64,000 nt of DNA from DATAOG01 sp963753685 (GCA_963753685.1 CAVWDE010000011.1:1-64000); one strand, 5' to 3'; shown: positions 26,852 through 35,680, counted from the first letter of the stretch. Notes: generated by a model not told the origin, from the letters alone. Program-made: numbers and translations.

Positions 26852-27597
26852 GCCGACCGCCGCAGGCGTTGGACCGCCGGCGCGTCCGCCAGAGCGGCGG
26901 GCAGGCCCCAGGCGCGTAGCAGGTTGTCGGCGTGGAGCACCCGCTCGGTCGGTCCCCAGTCCACGGCCTCGCGCGCCAGCAGCAGGGTCTCGGGGAAGTC
27001 GGCGTGGGCGCGGGCCAGATCGTGCATGACGACCACCACCGTCCGCCGCTCGCGGTGCCAGGCGCGGACGATCTCGAGCAGATCGGCGGTGGTCCTGACA
27101 TCGACCGCCGCGAACGGCTCGTCGAGCAGGACGATCGGGCAGTCCTGGACGATCAGGCGGGCGAACAGCACGCGCTGGAACTGGCCCGGTCGGACAGGGC
27201 GCCGATCGGCCGCCGGGCGGCGTCTTCGAGACCGACCTCGGCGAGCGCCCGGGTCGACGACCGCCGCGCCGGCCCGGCCGACCGGCCGGAAGGCGCCGGT
27301 GCGGCGCCAATGGCCGAGGCCGACCACGTCCTGGACCGAGATCGGGAAGCTCCGGTCGATCTCCGACTGCTGCGGCAGATAGGCGATCTGGTCGCGGTCG
27401 GCGCCGACCAGCTCGACCCGGCCGGCGCTCGGCTGGAGGAGCCCGCAGATCGCCTTGAGCAGCGTCGTCTTGCCGGCGCCGTTCGGGCCCATCACCGCGG
27501 TCAGCGAACCGATCCCGAAGCTGCCGCTCACCCGCTGGAGCGCAGGGTTCCGGTCGTAGCCGACCGTGAGGTCCTGGAGTCGGATCGCCGGCGTCAC
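26848..27597 (-). CDS. znuC: Zinc ABC transporter, ATPase, with scrambled signature region
   Basis: The 249-residue ATPase starts at a GTG (27597) after a strong GGGGGTGAG site. Walker A MGPNGAGKTTLL, Q-loop YLPQQSE, Walker B IVLLDEPFAAVD and H-loop VVVMHDLA are all intact. Between them, about 27184-27253, the reading frame is shifted: it encodes VDPGARRGRSRRRR and then RPVRPGQFQRV. The next frame gives the expected RALAEVGLEDAARRPIGALS just before GQFQRV. Two compensating indels therefore remove the LSGGQ signature. If real, the ATPase would be crippled; assembly error is the simplest alternative. Confidence 0.85.
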   Translation of the reverse strand: MTPAIRLQDLTVGYDRNPALQRVSGSFGIGSLTAVMGPNGAGKTTLLKAICGLLQPSAGRVELVGADRDQIAYLPQQSEIDRSFPISVQDVVGLGHWRRTGAFRPVGRAGAAVVDPGARRGRSRRRRPAADRRPVRPGQFQRVLFARLIVQDCPIVLLDEPFAAVDVRTTADLLEIVRAWHRERRTVVVVMHDLARAHADFPETLLLAREAVDWGPTERVLHADNLLRAWGLPAALADAPAVQRLRRSA

Positions 27598-27601
27598 CGG
27601 C

Positions 27602-27736
27602 TCACCCCCACCATCCGAGCACCCAACCGATCGCCGACCAGAGCACCAGCAGAGCACCGGCGACGAAGGCGAGGCGGCCGACGGCGCCCGCCGCGAAGGG
27701 GGTGACCGACCCTGCGGACGGCGTCCACTGCTCCAT
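27602..27736 (-). CDS. 44-residue single-span membrane peptide of the zinc operon
   Basis: An ATG at 27736 with a GGAG ribosome site about 8 bases upstream opens a 44-codon frame that stops 4 bases before the znuC GTG. The peptide has a short polar N-terminus (MEQWTPSAGS) and one long hydrophobic segment, about 22-43, rich in Trp (VLWSAIGWVLGWWG). The Zur box begins 15 bases upstream of its start codon, so it would be the first gene of the zinc operon. No family is recognised. Codon third positions are G/C-rich like the neighbours. Confidence 0.6.
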   Translation of the reverse strand: MEQWTPSAGSVTPFAAGAVGRLAFVAGALLVLWSAIGWVLGWWG

Positions 27737-27751
27737 GCGTCACGCTCCGAA

Positions 27752-27774
27752 GAAATGTTATACTGTTACATAGC
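27752..27774 (-). promoter_or_regulatory. Zur box upstream of the znu operon
   Basis: The 23-base element GAAATGTTATA-C-TGTTACATAGC agrees closely with the known alphaproteobacterial Zur operator (GAAATGTTATANTATAACATTTC); seven of eleven arm pairs are complementary and the left arm is perfect. It lies directly before the 44-codon ORF and znuC, as expected for zinc-dependent repression. Confidence 0.82.
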
Positions 27775-27868
27775 CCCGGCCGATGGATCACGCAACCACC
27801 CTCGCGGCCGGCTTACCTCCCGCTGGCGCCGTCGCGCGCTGGTCTCCTGACGGTGGCTTAGGAACGGC

Positions 27869-28510
27869 TCACTTGGTCCCGTACAGCCGGTCGCCGGCGT
27901 CGCCCAGGCCTGGCATGATGTAGCCGTGGTCGTTGAGCTTCTGGTCGATTGCGGCAGTGAAGATCGGCACGTCCGGGTGCACGCTCTGGAAGCGCTCGAT
28001 GCCCTCGGGCGCCGCCAGCAGGCAGACGAACTTGATCTGCTGGGCGCCCTCCTCCTTGATCCGCGAGACCGCGGCGACCGCCGAGTTGCCGGTCGCGAGC
28101 ATCGGATCGACCACGATCACCAGGCGCTCCTGCAGGTCCTCGGGCACCTTGAAGTAATATTCGACCGCGGTCAGGCTCTCGGGATCGCGATAGATGCCGA
28201 CGTGGCCGACCCGGGCCGAGGGCACGAGGTCGAGCATGCCCTGGAGCAGGCCGTCGCCGGCGCGCAGGATCGAGACCATGCAGAGCTTCTTGCCGGCGAG
28301 CGTCGGCGCGATCATCTCGGCGAGCGGCGTGTCGATCGGGGTCGTGGTCATCGGCAGGTCGCGGGTCACCTCGTAGGCCAAGAGCGTCGCGACCTCGCGC
28401 GACAGCTGACGAAACTTGACGGTCGTGGTCTCGCGCTTGCGCATCAGGGTCAGCTTGTGCTGGACCAGCGGATGCTCGACCACGGTAACGTTCTGGCGCG
28501 CTGTGCTCAT
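27869..28510 (-). CDS. upp: Uracil phosphoribosyltransferase
   Basis: The 213-residue cytoplasmic enzyme converts uracil and PRPP to UMP. Family landmarks are VEHPLVQHKLTLMR at the N-terminus, SILRAGDGLLQGML, the PRPP loop VDPMLATGNSA near 132, and the uracil-binding C-terminus GLGDAGDRLYGTK. The start MSTARQN at 28510 has a GAGGGA site; an in-frame ATG at 28570 is discarded as lacking conservation. Besides salvage, UPRT is a required step of the URC uracil-degradation pathway, whose urc1 and urc4 genes lie about 9 kb away. Confidence 0.96.
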   Translation of the reverse strand: MSTARQNVTVVEHPLVQHKLTLMRKRETTTVKFRQLSREVATLLAYEVTRDLPMTTTPIDTPLAEMIAPTLAGKKLCMVSILRAGDGLLQGMLDLVPSARVGHVGIYRDPESLTAVEYYFKVPEDLQERLVIVVDPMLATGNSAVAAVSRIKEEGAQQIKFVCLLAAPEGIERFQSVHPDVPIFTAAIDQKLNDHGYIMPGLGDAGDRLYGTK

Positions 28511-28611
28511 CGCTGTCCCTCGCTGACCACGGGCCGGCGGCGAACCGGCAGGCCGGATCCTAACAGACAAAGATTGCGCGAATCACCAATGCTGGCGAGC
28601 CGAGCCCGCGC

Positions 28612-29922
28612 TCACGCGGCGGGCTTCGGGCTCGGGAGCGGCGGGCTGGCGCGTGGTGCTGTGTCGATGAAGTCCAGGATCGAGGCCATCAGCGCCTCGA
28701 AATCCGGATTGTAGGTCAGCCGGCGCATGACGTGTTCGGCCAGGTTCTCGGGAGTGATCTCGCCATAGCGGATCTGTGAGTTGACCGGCGTCTTGGTCGG
28801 ATCGAGGCAGATCAGCCAGTTCGGCGTCTCCGTCTGCCAATAATAGTGGCGGCAGTCGAGATAGTCGGCCGCGGCGCCGTAGCGCGGATCGTCCGGCGCG
28901 ATCGGCAAGGCCGGGTGGGCAAGATCGAGGATGCCCGGCCAGGGATCGCTCGCGTGCGCCAGGGCGAAGCGGCAGTCGGTTGGCGGCTCGGCGCCCGGCG
29001 CGTACCAGAGCAGCTCGCGCGGCCCGATCAGCTGACGGCAAAACCAGCGCTGCGCGGCCGGCACGTCGATCTCGGTGTCGTCGGCGCTCAGCGCCAGGAA
29101 TACCGGCAGCTCGAGCAGCCGCTGGCGACGGTCGACCTGGTCGATCAGGGCGTCGAGCTGCTGCGTGGCATTGCGCGTCACCGACGAATAGCGGACCGGA
29201 TCGCGATCGGGCAGCACCTCCGCAAAGCCATCGGCGGCCCCGGGTCGGGGATAGCCGAGGTAGTCGCGGGCAAGCGTCAGGACACCGCCCGGGCGCGCGA
29301 GCGCCGGCGCCAGCAGCACGAGGCCGCCGAGCGCGGGATCGGCCGGGCGGGCGTCGCCCAGCGCGTAGTCGAGGGCAAGCGTGGCGCCGGCACCGAAGCC
29401 GACCAGCCAGAGCCGCTCCGCCTGGCCCGCGAAGCTCGCTACGCCAAGCCGGGTCGCCTCGACCCAGGCGGTCTGGTCGACCTCGAGCAGATCGCCCGGC
29501 ACCGTGCCGTGCCCGGGCAACAGGATCGCCCGCACCAGATAGCAGGCGGCGGCGAAGCGCTGCCCCAGGTCGCGCATCTCGTAGGGGGTGTCGCCGAGGT
29601 CGTGGATCAGCAGCACCGCGCGCGGGTAGCGACCGTCCTTCGCACGCCGGCAACGGGTAGCCTCCGGCCGCAGCTCGAACGGTGCCCGCTGCTCGATCAC
29701 CTCCGGATCGAGCGGCTTGCCGATCGCGGCGTTGGCGGCGGCGATCGGCGCCTTGGCCTGCTCGATGTAGGCGGCGAAATCGGCTTGCGGCAGCGGCGTC
29801 GGCAGCCCCGAGGGGCTATGGCGCGGCTCGAGCTTGCCCTGCGCGGCGCAGCCCGCCAGCAGCAGCGCCAAGCCGGCGGCCGACAGCGGGCGGCGGACGG
29901 CAGTCCAGGTCAGCTCTCGCAT
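28612..29922 (-). CDS. Lipoprotein alpha/beta-hydrolase-like protein lacking the nucleophile serine
   Basis: The 436-residue protein has a lipoprotein signal with lipobox LLAGC near residue 24. The hydrolase core is recognisable from the oxyanion strand VLLIHDLGDTPYEMRDLG and ILLPGHGTVPGDL. At the nucleophile elbow the sequence is LVGFGAGATLALDYAL, so the serine of G-x-S-x-G is glycine. The acid region LALSADDTEID is present. It may be a non-catalytic or differently acting relative, or the family may place its nucleophile elsewhere. The start at 29922 is just before the signal peptide; in-frame sequence upstream is not signal-like. Confidence 0.78.
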   Translation of the reverse strand: MRELTWTAVRRPLSAAGLALLLAGCAAQGKLEPRHSPSGLPTPLPQADFAAYIEQAKAPIAAANAAIGKPLDPEVIEQRAPFELRPEATRCRRAKDGRYPRAVLLIHDLGDTPYEMRDLGQRFAAACYLVRAILLPGHGTVPGDLLEVDQTAWVEATRLGVASFAGQAERLWLVGFGAGATLALDYALGDARPADPALGGLVLLAPALARPGGVLTLARDYLGYPRPGAADGFAEVLPDRDPVRYSSVTRNATQQLDALIDQVDRRQRLLELPVFLALSADDTEIDVPAAQRWFCRQLIGPRELLWYAPGAEPPTDCRFALAHASDPWPGILDLAHPALPIAPDDPRYGAAADYLDCRHYYWQTETPNWLICLDPTKTPVNSQIRYGEITPENLAEHVMRRLTYNPDFEALMASILDFIDTAPRASPPLPSPKPAA

Positions 29923-30200
29923 CACGCGCGGCACTCTAGCCGACTGGGCGGGCCACGCAACCGGAGCGCGGCCGGGGGCTTTACCAGCCGTCAAGACCAC
30001 ATCGGCATCCTCAGGCGTGCGAAGGCGGGCGGCGTCGAGCGCGTCCGGCCGTGTTTTCGGGCTCAAGAGCGGCCGCCGTCGAAAAGCCGCTGCCACCGCG
30101 CTCGCTTGTGAACTGCTTCACAATTCCCTAGGCGCGTCGCGTCTAGGATCGCACTGGCACAGCGGGTGTCTTGAGAAGCGCCAATGGACGAGGATACGCC

Positions 30201-30581
30201 ATGACAGCGCCAATGGGAGCGAGCATCGTCGACGTTTTGGAGCGGGGCGGCAGCCGCTTCCTCGGGGAGGCCCAGTCGAAGGCCTATGCCGCCTTCCTCT
30301 TGCAGATCGGCGGCACCGACGCGTTGCGCAGCTATGATGCCAGCGCGGCCTACTGGGAGCGCGTGCAGGCCGTGCTCGACGGCTTCTTCAACTCGGCCGA
30401 GCGGGCCGAGATCTGCGCGCCCCTGATCGGTCGGGCCGAACTGCGGGCGCGGCCGGAATTCCGCGCCTTTCTCGCTCATGCCCTGGCGGAGCGGCGTCTG
30501 CAGGAGCTGATCGCGGGAGCGATGGTAGCGAGTTCCGTGGCCGGTCGCCCGCCGCTCGCCGCGGCCAAACGAGGCGGCTGA
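30201..30581 (+). CDS. Small alpha-helical protein, unknown
   Basis: The 126-residue protein starts at an ATG with a GAGGA site 8 bases upstream. It is mostly helical (LERGGSRFLGEAQSKAYAAFL, AYWERVQAVLDGFFNSAERAEI, FLAHALAERRLQELIAGAM), with no membrane segment or cysteine. The opposite strand is also open but the composition (Arg/Pro-rich) suggests a shadow. No family recognised. Confidence 0.6.
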   Translation: MTAPMGASIVDVLERGGSRFLGEAQSKAYAAFLLQIGGTDALRSYDASAAYWERVQAVLDGFFNSAERAEICAPLIGRAELRARPEFRAFLAHALAERRLQELIAGAMVASSVAGRPPLAAAKRGG

Positions 30582-30790
30582 TTGGGGGCCGCCGACCAGA
30601 TCGGCAACGATCGCCATTACGGCCGGAAATCGGGCTTCGAGCCGGGCGCAAGATCCCTGCCTGCGGCCCCATTCCGCGGGGTGCGGCGTCGCGGCGCGGC
30701 GCTGCGATCGCGACGCGCTTGCCCTGCTCTTTGCTTTCTGGCAACGAGCCCGGTAGATCATGCCCGCCAACTGCCGGACCCGGGAGAGCC

Positions 30791-31858
30791 ATGCCGATCC
30801 TCGCGAGCGACACCTTGCACACCCTGATCCGCGCGGTGTGCGCCGCCGGCGGCAGCGATCAGCGGGAGGCCAGCCTGGTCGCCGACCAGTTGGTCGAGGC
30901 GAACCTCACCGGCCACGATTCCCATGGCGTGGGCCTTGTGCCGTTCTACGTGCAATCGCGCGCCAACGGGGCGCTGGTGCCGAACCGCCACGCCCAGCTG
31001 GCGCGCGAGCAGGGTGCGGTCCTGGTGGTCGAAGGCCAGCGCGGCTACGGCCAGGTGATCGGCTACGAGGCGATCGAGCTCGCCACGGCGCGCGCCGCCG
31101 AGCAGGGGGTCGCCCTGCTGGCGATCCGCAACAGCTTCCATCTGGGGCGCATCGGCCATTGGGCGGAGCAGTGCGCGCGAGCCGGCTTCGCCTCGATCCA
31201 TTTCGTCAACGGCATCGACCATCCGCCAATCCAGGCGCCGTTCGGGAGCGCCCAGTCGCGGCTCAGCACCAATCCCTTCTGCGCTGCCCTGCCGGGCCTG
31301 GACGGCGCGATGGTCGTGCTCGACATGGCGACCAGCAAGATCGCCCTCGGCAAGGCGCGGGTCGCGGCCAACCGCGGCGTGCCGGCGCCCGACGGCAGCC
31401 TGCTCGACGCCGAGGGCTGGCCGACCCGGGACGCCGCGGTCATGTTCCAGGAGCCGCAGGGTGCACTCGTAGCCATGGGCGACCACAAAGGCTCGGGCCT
31501 CGCCATCCTCTGCGAGCTGCTCGCGGGCGCGCTGACCGGCGGCTGGACGATCCTGCCCGAGCACGAGATGCGCGGCGGCAGCGTCAACAACATGCTCTCG
31601 GTCGTCATCGACCCCGAGGCGCTCGGCGGGCGCGAGCAGCTCTGGCGCGAGGGCAGCGCGATGCTCGCCTATATCAAGTCGGCCCGGCCGCTCGCCGGGG
31701 TCGCCGAGGTCCTGGTGCCGGGCGAGCCCGAGCAGCGCAGGCGGCGGCAGCGGCTCGCCGAGGGCATCGAGATCGATCAGCGCAGCTGGGCGGACATCCT
31801 GGCGGCGGCGCGGTCCGTGGGCGTCGCGGACGCCGATATCGACGCCCTGATCGGCTAG
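30791..31858 (+). CDS. Malate/L-lactate dehydrogenase-family NAD(P) oxidoreductase
   Basis: The 355-residue protein belongs to the LDH2/MDH2 family, which is unrelated in fold to classical lactate dehydrogenases. The active-site block LTGHDSHGVGL carries the catalytic histidine near 46-50; further blocks are NSFHLGRIGHWAEQCA, STNPFCAALPG and GDHKGSGLAILCELLAGAL. Members reduce 2-keto acids such as pyruvate, 2,3-diketo-L-gulonate or ureidoglycolate. A GGGAGAG site precedes ATG 30791. It is followed closely by an FAD oxidoreductase and a sugar kinase on the same strand, suggesting hydroxy- or sugar-acid catabolism. Confidence 0.92.
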   Translation: MPILASDTLHTLIRAVCAAGGSDQREASLVADQLVEANLTGHDSHGVGLVPFYVQSRANGALVPNRHAQLAREQGAVLVVEGQRGYGQVIGYEAIELATARAAEQGVALLAIRNSFHLGRIGHWAEQCARAGFASIHFVNGIDHPPIQAPFGSAQSRLSTNPFCAALPGLDGAMVVLDMATSKIALGKARVAANRGVPAPDGSLLDAEGWPTRDAAVMFQEPQGALVAMGDHKGSGLAILCELLAGALTGGWTILPEHEMRGGSVNNMLSVVIDPEALGGREQLWREGSAMLAYIKSARPLAGVAEVLVPGEPEQRRRRQRLAEGIEIDQRSWADILAAARSVGVADADIDALIG

Positions 31859-31888
31859 AGGCCGGCGACAGCCATCGAGGACCAGCCC

Positions 31889-33010
31889 ATGGAACGGGTC
31901 GACTGCGTGGTGATCGGGGCCGGCGTCGTGGGCCTCGCCGTGGCCCGCCAGCTGGCACAGGCCGGGCGCGAGGTGATCGTGCTCGAGGCGGCGACCATGA
32001 TCGGCACCGAGACCAGCTCGCGCAACAGCGAGGTGATCCACGCCGGGATCTATTACCCAACCGGCTCGCTCAAGGCGCAAAGCTGCGTCGCCGGCAAGCA
32101 GAAGCTCTACCGCTACGTCGCCGAGCACGGCGTGCCGCACCGGCGCTGCGGCAAGCTGATCGTCGCCACCAGCGAGGCGCAGAAGGCGCTGCTCGAGCAG
32201 ATCAGGGCCAAGGCCGCGGCCAACGGCGTGACCGATCTCGAATGGCTGGAGCCCGCGGCGGTCAAAGAGCTCGAGCCCGAGGTGTTCTGCACCGCAGCCC
32301 TGCTCTCGCCCTCGACCGGGATCATCGACAGCCACCGCCTGATGCTCGCCTATCAGGGCGACGCCGAGGACCACGGCGCCATGCTCGCGTTCTGCGCCCC
32401 GGTCGAGCGCGGCAAGATCGCCGAGGATGGCATCGAGCTCGAGGTCGGCGGCGACCAGGCCATGGCGCTCAAGGCCCGCATCGTGGTCAACAGCGCCGGC
32501 CTGCACGCGCCGGATCTCGCCGCCCGCATCGAGGGCCTGAGGCCCGACCTGCTGCCCGCGGCCCACTACTGCAAGGGCAACTATTTCACCCTCGCCGGCG
32601 GCCGGCCGTTCTCGCATCTGGTCTATCCGGTGCCGGAACAGGCCGGGCTCGGCGTCCACGTCACCCTCGATCTCGGCGGCCAGGTGCGCTTCGGCCCGGA
32701 CGTGGAGTGGGTCGACGGCATCAACTACGACGTCGATCCGAGGCGCGCCGACGTCTTCTACGCCGCGATCCGGACCTATTGGCCGGGGCTCAAGGACGGT
32801 GCCCTCGAGCCCGGCTACGCCGGCATGCGGCCCAAGCTCGGCCCCAAGGGCAGCCATGCTGCCGACTTCGTCATTCAGGGCCCGCGTGAGCACGGCGTGC
32901 CTGGCCTGGTCAACCTGTTCGGGATCGAGAGCCCGGGCCTGACCTCGTCGCTGGCACTCGCCGAGGCGGTCGAGCGCGCTCTGCAGCAGCCCCTGAGCCA
33001 GGCGGCCTGA
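31889..33010 (+). CDS. FAD-dependent oxidoreductase, L-2-hydroxyglutarate dehydrogenase-like
   Basis: The 373-residue protein has the N-terminal FAD motif VVIGAGVVGLAVARQLA, then SSRNSEVIHAGIYYPTGSLKA, a hallmark of the LhgO/L2HGDH group of the DAO superfamily. The C-terminus holds IESPGLTSSLALAE. It probably oxidises a 2-hydroxy acid, passing electrons to an acceptor such as quinone; the exact substrate is not shown. It lies 30 bases after the LDH2-family gene and 28 before the kinase. Confidence 0.9.
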   Translation: MERVDCVVIGAGVVGLAVARQLAQAGREVIVLEAATMIGTETSSRNSEVIHAGIYYPTGSLKAQSCVAGKQKLYRYVAEHGVPHRRCGKLIVATSEAQKALLEQIRAKAAANGVTDLEWLEPAAVKELEPEVFCTAALLSPSTGIIDSHRLMLAYQGDAEDHGAMLAFCAPVERGKIAEDGIELEVGGDQAMALKARIVVNSAGLHAPDLAARIEGLRPDLLPAAHYCKGNYFTLAGGRPFSHLVYPVPEQAGLGVHVTLDLGGQVRFGPDVEWVDGINYDVDPRRADVFYAAIRTYWPGLKDGALEPGYAGMRPKLGPKGSHAADFVIQGPREHGVPGLVNLFGIESPGLTSSLALAEAVERALQQPLSQAA

Positions 33011-33038
33011 GCGCGCGCGGGCAGCGCGAGCCGGGGCC

Positions 33039-33971
33039 ATGCTCAGGATCGCCAGCATCGGCGAATGCATGATCGAGCTGCGCCATCGCAGCCCGTCCGA
33101 GCTGAGCCTCGCCTTCGGCGGCGATACGTTGAACTTCGCGGTCTATCTCGCGCGCCTGACCCGGGAGCAGGGCGTCCAGGTCGACTACGTCAGCGCGCTC
33201 GGCGACGATGCCTACAGCGATGCCATGCTCGCGATGTGGCAGGCGGAAGGGATCGGCACCGGGCTGGTCGCACGCCTCAAGGGCCGGCTGCCCGGCCTCT
33301 ACACGATCCGGACCGATGCGGGGGGCGAGCGCAGCTTCACCTACTGGCGCTCCGCCTCGGCCGCGCGCGAGATGCTGAGGGACGGCCGGGCGGAGCGGCT
33401 GCGCCAGGAGCTCAGCTCCTACGACCTGGTCTACCTATCGGGCGTCACGCTCTCGATCCTGGAGGCCCGGCAGCGCCGCGCGTTGCTGGCGATTGCGGAC
33501 GCGGTCCGCGAGCGGGGCGGCCGGGTGGCCTTCGACAGCAACTACCGGCCGGTCGGCTGGCCGGACCCGGCCAGCGCCCGAACCGCGTTCGACGAGATGC
33601 TGGCCCGGTCCGACCTCGCCTTGCCGACCCTCGACGACGAGCAGGCGCTGTTCGGGGTCGCCGATGCGCGCCAGTCCGCCGACCGGCTGCATCATCTCGG
33701 GGTCGCCGAGGTCGCGGTCAAGCGCGGGGCCGCGGGCTGCTTCCTGTCCTCGGCAGCGTTCACGGGCGACGTGCCGCCGCTGCCGGTCGCCAAGGTCGTC
33801 GACAGCACGGCGGCCGGCGACAGCTTCAACGCCGGCTATCTCGCCGCCCGTCTGCTCGGCGCCGAGCCCGAAGCCGCCGCCCGCCTCGGCTGCGTGCTAG
33901 CCGCCCGGGTGATCGGCCAACCCGGCGCGATCATCCCGGCCCGGGCGATGGTGGATCTGCGGGCGCCGTAG
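33039..33971 (+). CDS. kdgK: PfkB-family sugar kinase, 2-keto-3-deoxygluconate kinase-like
   Basis: The 310-residue ribokinase-family enzyme begins IASIGECMIELRHR and has FGGDTLNFAVYLARL, typical of KDG kinases, with SYWR-like FTYWRSASAAREML and the substrate-side SGVTLSIL. The C-terminal PfkB signature DSTAAGDSFNAGYLAARL contains the catalytic aspartate. KdgK phosphorylates 2-keto-3-deoxygluconate in uronate breakdown. With the two upstream oxidoreductases it suggests sugar-acid use. The symbol is by family resemblance; a KDG aldolase gene is not in the window. Confidence 0.8.
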   Translation: MLRIASIGECMIELRHRSPSELSLAFGGDTLNFAVYLARLTREQGVQVDYVSALGDDAYSDAMLAMWQAEGIGTGLVARLKGRLPGLYTIRTDAGGERSFTYWRSASAAREMLRDGRAERLRQELSSYDLVYLSGVTLSILEARQRRALLAIADAVRERGGRVAFDSNYRPVGWPDPASARTAFDEMLARSDLALPTLDDEQALFGVADARQSADRLHHLGVAEVAVKRGAAGCFLSSAAFTGDVPPLPVAKVVDSTAAGDSFNAGYLAARLLGAEPEAAARLGCVLAARVIGQPGAIIPARAMVDLRAP

Positions 33972-34011
33972 CCTCAGCTACCAAGTCGACCCCGGCGCCC
34001 GCCCGGTCGCC

Positions 34012-35601
34012 TCAGCTCTTGGTCACCTCGCGGTAAAACACCAGGTCGAAGCTCGGGCCGGAGATGAAGCCCTTGACGTTGGCCCGCAGGGCCGACTGCT
34101 CGACGCCCTGGAACATGAAGACGTAGGGCGAGTCCTGCTGCACGTTGTGCTGCAGGGTCAGGTACATCTCCTTGCGCTTCTCGGGGGCCAATTCCTGACG
34201 GGCGGCCGCGGTCAGCGCCGTATTCTCGGGCGTGTCCCAGGCGCCGCGCCAGGCGATCACGCCGGTGAGCTTGGCCTCGTCGCGATTGTCCGGGTTCGAG
34301 GCGAAGGCATCGGCGTTCGAGTTCGGATCGAGGTAGTCGGGACTCCAGTGGGTCAGGATCATCTGTTGCTGGCGCGCCCGGTGCTTGGCGTAGACCGCCT
34401 TGCGCTCGGCCTGGAGGATCGAGACCTTGATCCCGGCCTGGGCCATCGTCCCTTGGATCGCCTGGGCCATGTCGACGTAGGGCGAGCTGTTAAACGCGTC
34501 GAGCTTGACCTCGAAGCCGTCCGGATAGCCGGCCTCGGCGAGCAGCGTCTTGGCTTTGGCGACATCCAGCGAGAATGGCGTGTCGGTCAGCGAGGCGAAG
34601 AAGCCCGATGGCCAGAACGACTGGTGCACCTTGAACTGGCCGCGCAGGAAGCTGTCGACCATGCCCTGATAGTCGACCAGATAACGGAGCGCCTCGCGGA
34701 CCTTGGGCTTCGACAGAATCGGGTCGCGCATGTTGACCTGGAGATAGATCGACAGCGCCTTCGGATCGGTCTGGATCACGATGTCCTGATTGCCCTCGAG
34801 GCTTGCGATCTGGTCGGCGCTGAGGTTGCGGGCGATGTCGACGTCGCCCTTCTCGATCAAGAGACGCTGCGCGCCGGGTTCGGGCACATGGCGGAGGATC
34901 ACCCGCTTGACCCCGGGCGGCCCGTAGCGCGAGGTCGAGGCGGCCTCCAGAATCACGCTCTCGTTCGGCTTCCAGCTCTTGAGCACGAACGGGCCCGAGG
35001 CGGCCGAGTTGGTCTTCAACCACTCGTGGCCGAGATCGCCATCGGCCTCGTGCGCCAGCGCGACCTGCTTGTCGACGACCGAGCCGACCCCCGCCGACAG
35101 GCAGTTGAGCACGAGCGTCGGCGCCAGCTTCTCTGGAATCTTGAGCTGGACGGTCATCCGGTCCTGCGCGGTCACCATCTGGTCGACGTTGTCCGCCGTC
35201 CAGCCCAGCTGGCTGAGGATGAAGGTCGGGGTCTTGTTGAGCTTGATCACCCGGGCCAGCGAGAACACCACGTCATCGGCGGTGATCGCGTTGCCGGAAT
35301 GGAAGGTCAGGCCGGGCCGGAGGTGCAGGATGATGGTGTGGCCATCGTCCGCAATGTCCCAGCTCTCGGCGACCCCGCCGCTCAGTTTCTCCTGGCCGGG
35401 CTCGTGCACGGTGATCCGATCGTAGACGTTGGCGTTCACCTCGCCGCCCACGAGCTCGAAGGTCTCGGCCGGATCAAGCGAGATGATGTCGTCGATGTTC
35501 ATCGCAATCACCAGCGTCGATGCCGGTGTCTCGGCGTGCGCGATCGGAGTCGCCACCCCCGCCGCGGCCACGAGGGCCAGCGCGCCAAGCCATTTGTTCA
35601 T
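34012..35601 (-). CDS. ABC transporter solute-binding protein, peptide/nickel (DppA/OppA) type
   Basis: The 529-residue family 5 receptor has a signal peptide (cleavage after AHA). Family blocks are DDIISLDPAETFEL near the mature start, VAESWDIADDGHTIILHLRPGLTFHSG and TADDVVFSLARV. It binds oligopeptides, opines or metal complexes in known cases. It has no permease or ATPase neighbours, and faces the kinase gene convergently with 40 bases between. The C-terminus (SFDLVFYREVTKS) is complete. Confidence 0.92.
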   Translation of the reverse strand: MNKWLGALALVAAAGVATPIAHAETPASTLVIAMNIDDIISLDPAETFELVGGEVNANVYDRITVHEPGQEKLSGGVAESWDIADDGHTIILHLRPGLTFHSGNAITADDVVFSLARVIKLNKTPTFILSQLGWTADNVDQMVTAQDRMTVQLKIPEKLAPTLVLNCLSAGVGSVVDKQVALAHEADGDLGHEWLKTNSAASGPFVLKSWKPNESVILEAASTSRYGPPGVKRVILRHVPEPGAQRLLIEKGDVDIARNLSADQIASLEGNQDIVIQTDPKALSIYLQVNMRDPILSKPKVREALRYLVDYQGMVDSFLRGQFKVHQSFWPSGFFASLTDTPFSLDVAKAKTLLAEAGYPDGFEVKLDAFNSSPYVDMAQAIQGTMAQAGIKVSILQAERKAVYAKHRARQQQMILTHWSPDYLDPNSNADAFASNPDNRDEAKLTGVIAWRGAWDTPENTALTAAARQELAPEKRKEMYLTLQHNVQQDSPYVFMFQGVEQSALRANVKGFISGPSFDLVFYREVTKS

Positions 35602-35680
35602 TGTCCCTCTCCCGACCAGTATGCCTCTGAAATCACTTCATATCACCAGGGACCGTTCGTCAACGGTACTCCCCTGCGCA

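Noticed and set aside
25035..27101. A 688-codon frame covering znuB and znuA
   Set aside because: Only the last 307 codons are ZnuA; the rest is a shadow of znuB and znuC in another frame.
26848..27597. Znu operon as a manganese (mntABC-type) system
   Set aside because: The receptor lacks a His-rich loop, which alone would leave this open, but the Zur-type box at the operon head favours zinc.
30758..33070. Minus-strand open frame of 770 codons
   Set aside because: Antisense to the LDH2-family and FAD oxidoreductase genes; a GC-driven shadow.
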